Assembly (NCBI GenBank): GCA_032115775.1
Contig: JAUMBL010000222.1
Location: forward strand, 1 to 14,576
Reading direction: 5' to 3'
DNA length: 14,576 nucleotides
Source: M3007 sp032115775
GTDB lineage: Bacteria > Bacteroidota > Bacteroidia > Chitinophagales > Saprospiraceae
A program made the translations under genes and the position numbers. This document shows positions 14,415 through 14,576 of the stretch, in pieces; the stretch's first letter is position 1; every line of letters begins with the position of its first letter. The notes beneath the pieces are model-generated. The model saw nothing but the letters and a program-made list of their open reading frames with translations. It was not told where the DNA came from and searched no databases.

Positions 14415-14576
14415 GTAACTACTTAGCCGGCTCGCTGTCTGGCCCAAAAAGTCCCATTTTCCGCCATACTTCGCAATTTTTTTTGACCGTAGCGCTGCTA
14501 CGGCCTGCAAAAAATCGCTTCGTCTGGCAAAAAATGGATCCTTTTTTGTCTCAGACGCGACCGGCTAAGTAGTTAC
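14415..14576. mobile_element. Complete 162 bp palindromic MITE-like element with 16 bp terminal inverted repeats
   Basis: The element opens with GTAACTACTTAGCCGG (14415-14430) and closes with its exact reverse complement (14561-14576). Inside, the two arms keep pairing imperfectly all the way to the central hairpin at 14487-14503, so the whole unit is one long palindrome. It has no coding capacity. A second, directly oriented copy starts the window. Termini of the form GTAA...TTAC recall IS66-family ends, which would predict an 8 bp target duplication, but the right flank of this copy lies outside the window and the family assignment is only a guess. It begins 32 bp after the dnaN stop codon, so a transcript reading through could fold into a very long hairpin. 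The T runs are not placed as in a classical intrinsic terminator. Confidence 0.75.

Noticed and set aside
14487..14503. Central hairpin of the palindromic element as an intrinsic terminator for dnaN
   Set aside because: On both strands the sequence after the hairpin is A-rich, with the T run before it, so it does not fit the classical terminator layout.
1..14576. The whole window as a composite transposon bounded by the two repeats
   Set aside because: The cargo is essential housekeeping genes (tsaD, mreB, mrdA, dnaN) and no transposase is present; two independent insertions or a contig break at a repeat explain it better.

Overview
The window looks like chromosomal DNA of a member of the Bacteroidota, probably from the Saprospiria/Chitinophagia side. 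The reasons are a DUF3822 gene directly upstream of rsmD, start codons without Shine-Dalgarno sequences, several exact matches to the Bacteroidota -7 promoter motif TAnnTTTG, and AT-rich spacers between moderately GC-rich genes. The lineage is inferred from gene content, not from a search.

Layout. Both ends carry directly oriented copies of a 162 bp, nearly fully palindromic, MITE-like repeat with perfect 16 bp terminal inverted repeats. The right copy (14415-14576) is complete and the left one (1-119) is cut by the window edge. Next to the left copy is a lone Cas6-family gene (232-1023) with no CRISPR array or other cas gene in the window. It lacks the usual catalytic Tyr and His. A small lipocalin-like lipoprotein (1203-1661) follows, then on the minus strand a thioredoxin-fold protein (1694-2233) and tsaD (2295-3296). 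From a divergent promoter region the plus strand carries a bactofilin (3442-3849), DUF3822 (3929-4798), rsmD (4803-5363, with an altered catalytic motif) and a single-pass membrane protein (5398-5796).

A tightly packed minus-strand operon runs from 11559 down to 5786: mreB, mreC, mreD, mrdA (PBP2) and a GPH-type MFS transporter. The transporter sits where rodA would normally be. It is the elongation machinery of lateral cell-wall growth: MreB filaments, the MreC/MreD membrane linkers and the PBP2 transpeptidase. Upstream, still on the minus strand, is an M16-fold protein without its zinc motif (11857-13125). Divergent from it is dnaN, the replication sliding clamp (13267-14382), which ends 32 bp before the right-hand repeat.

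Most of the window is conserved housekeeping sequence. The unusual parts are the palindromic repeats at both ends, the degenerate solitary Cas6, the DPPY-to-GPPY change in RsmD, the transporter in place of rodA, and the isolated inactive M16 subunit. I see no tRNA, rRNA, CRISPR array, transposase or phage gene. No gene-free stretch exceeds 300 bp; the longest (11560-11856, about 297 bp) is described as the mreB leader.
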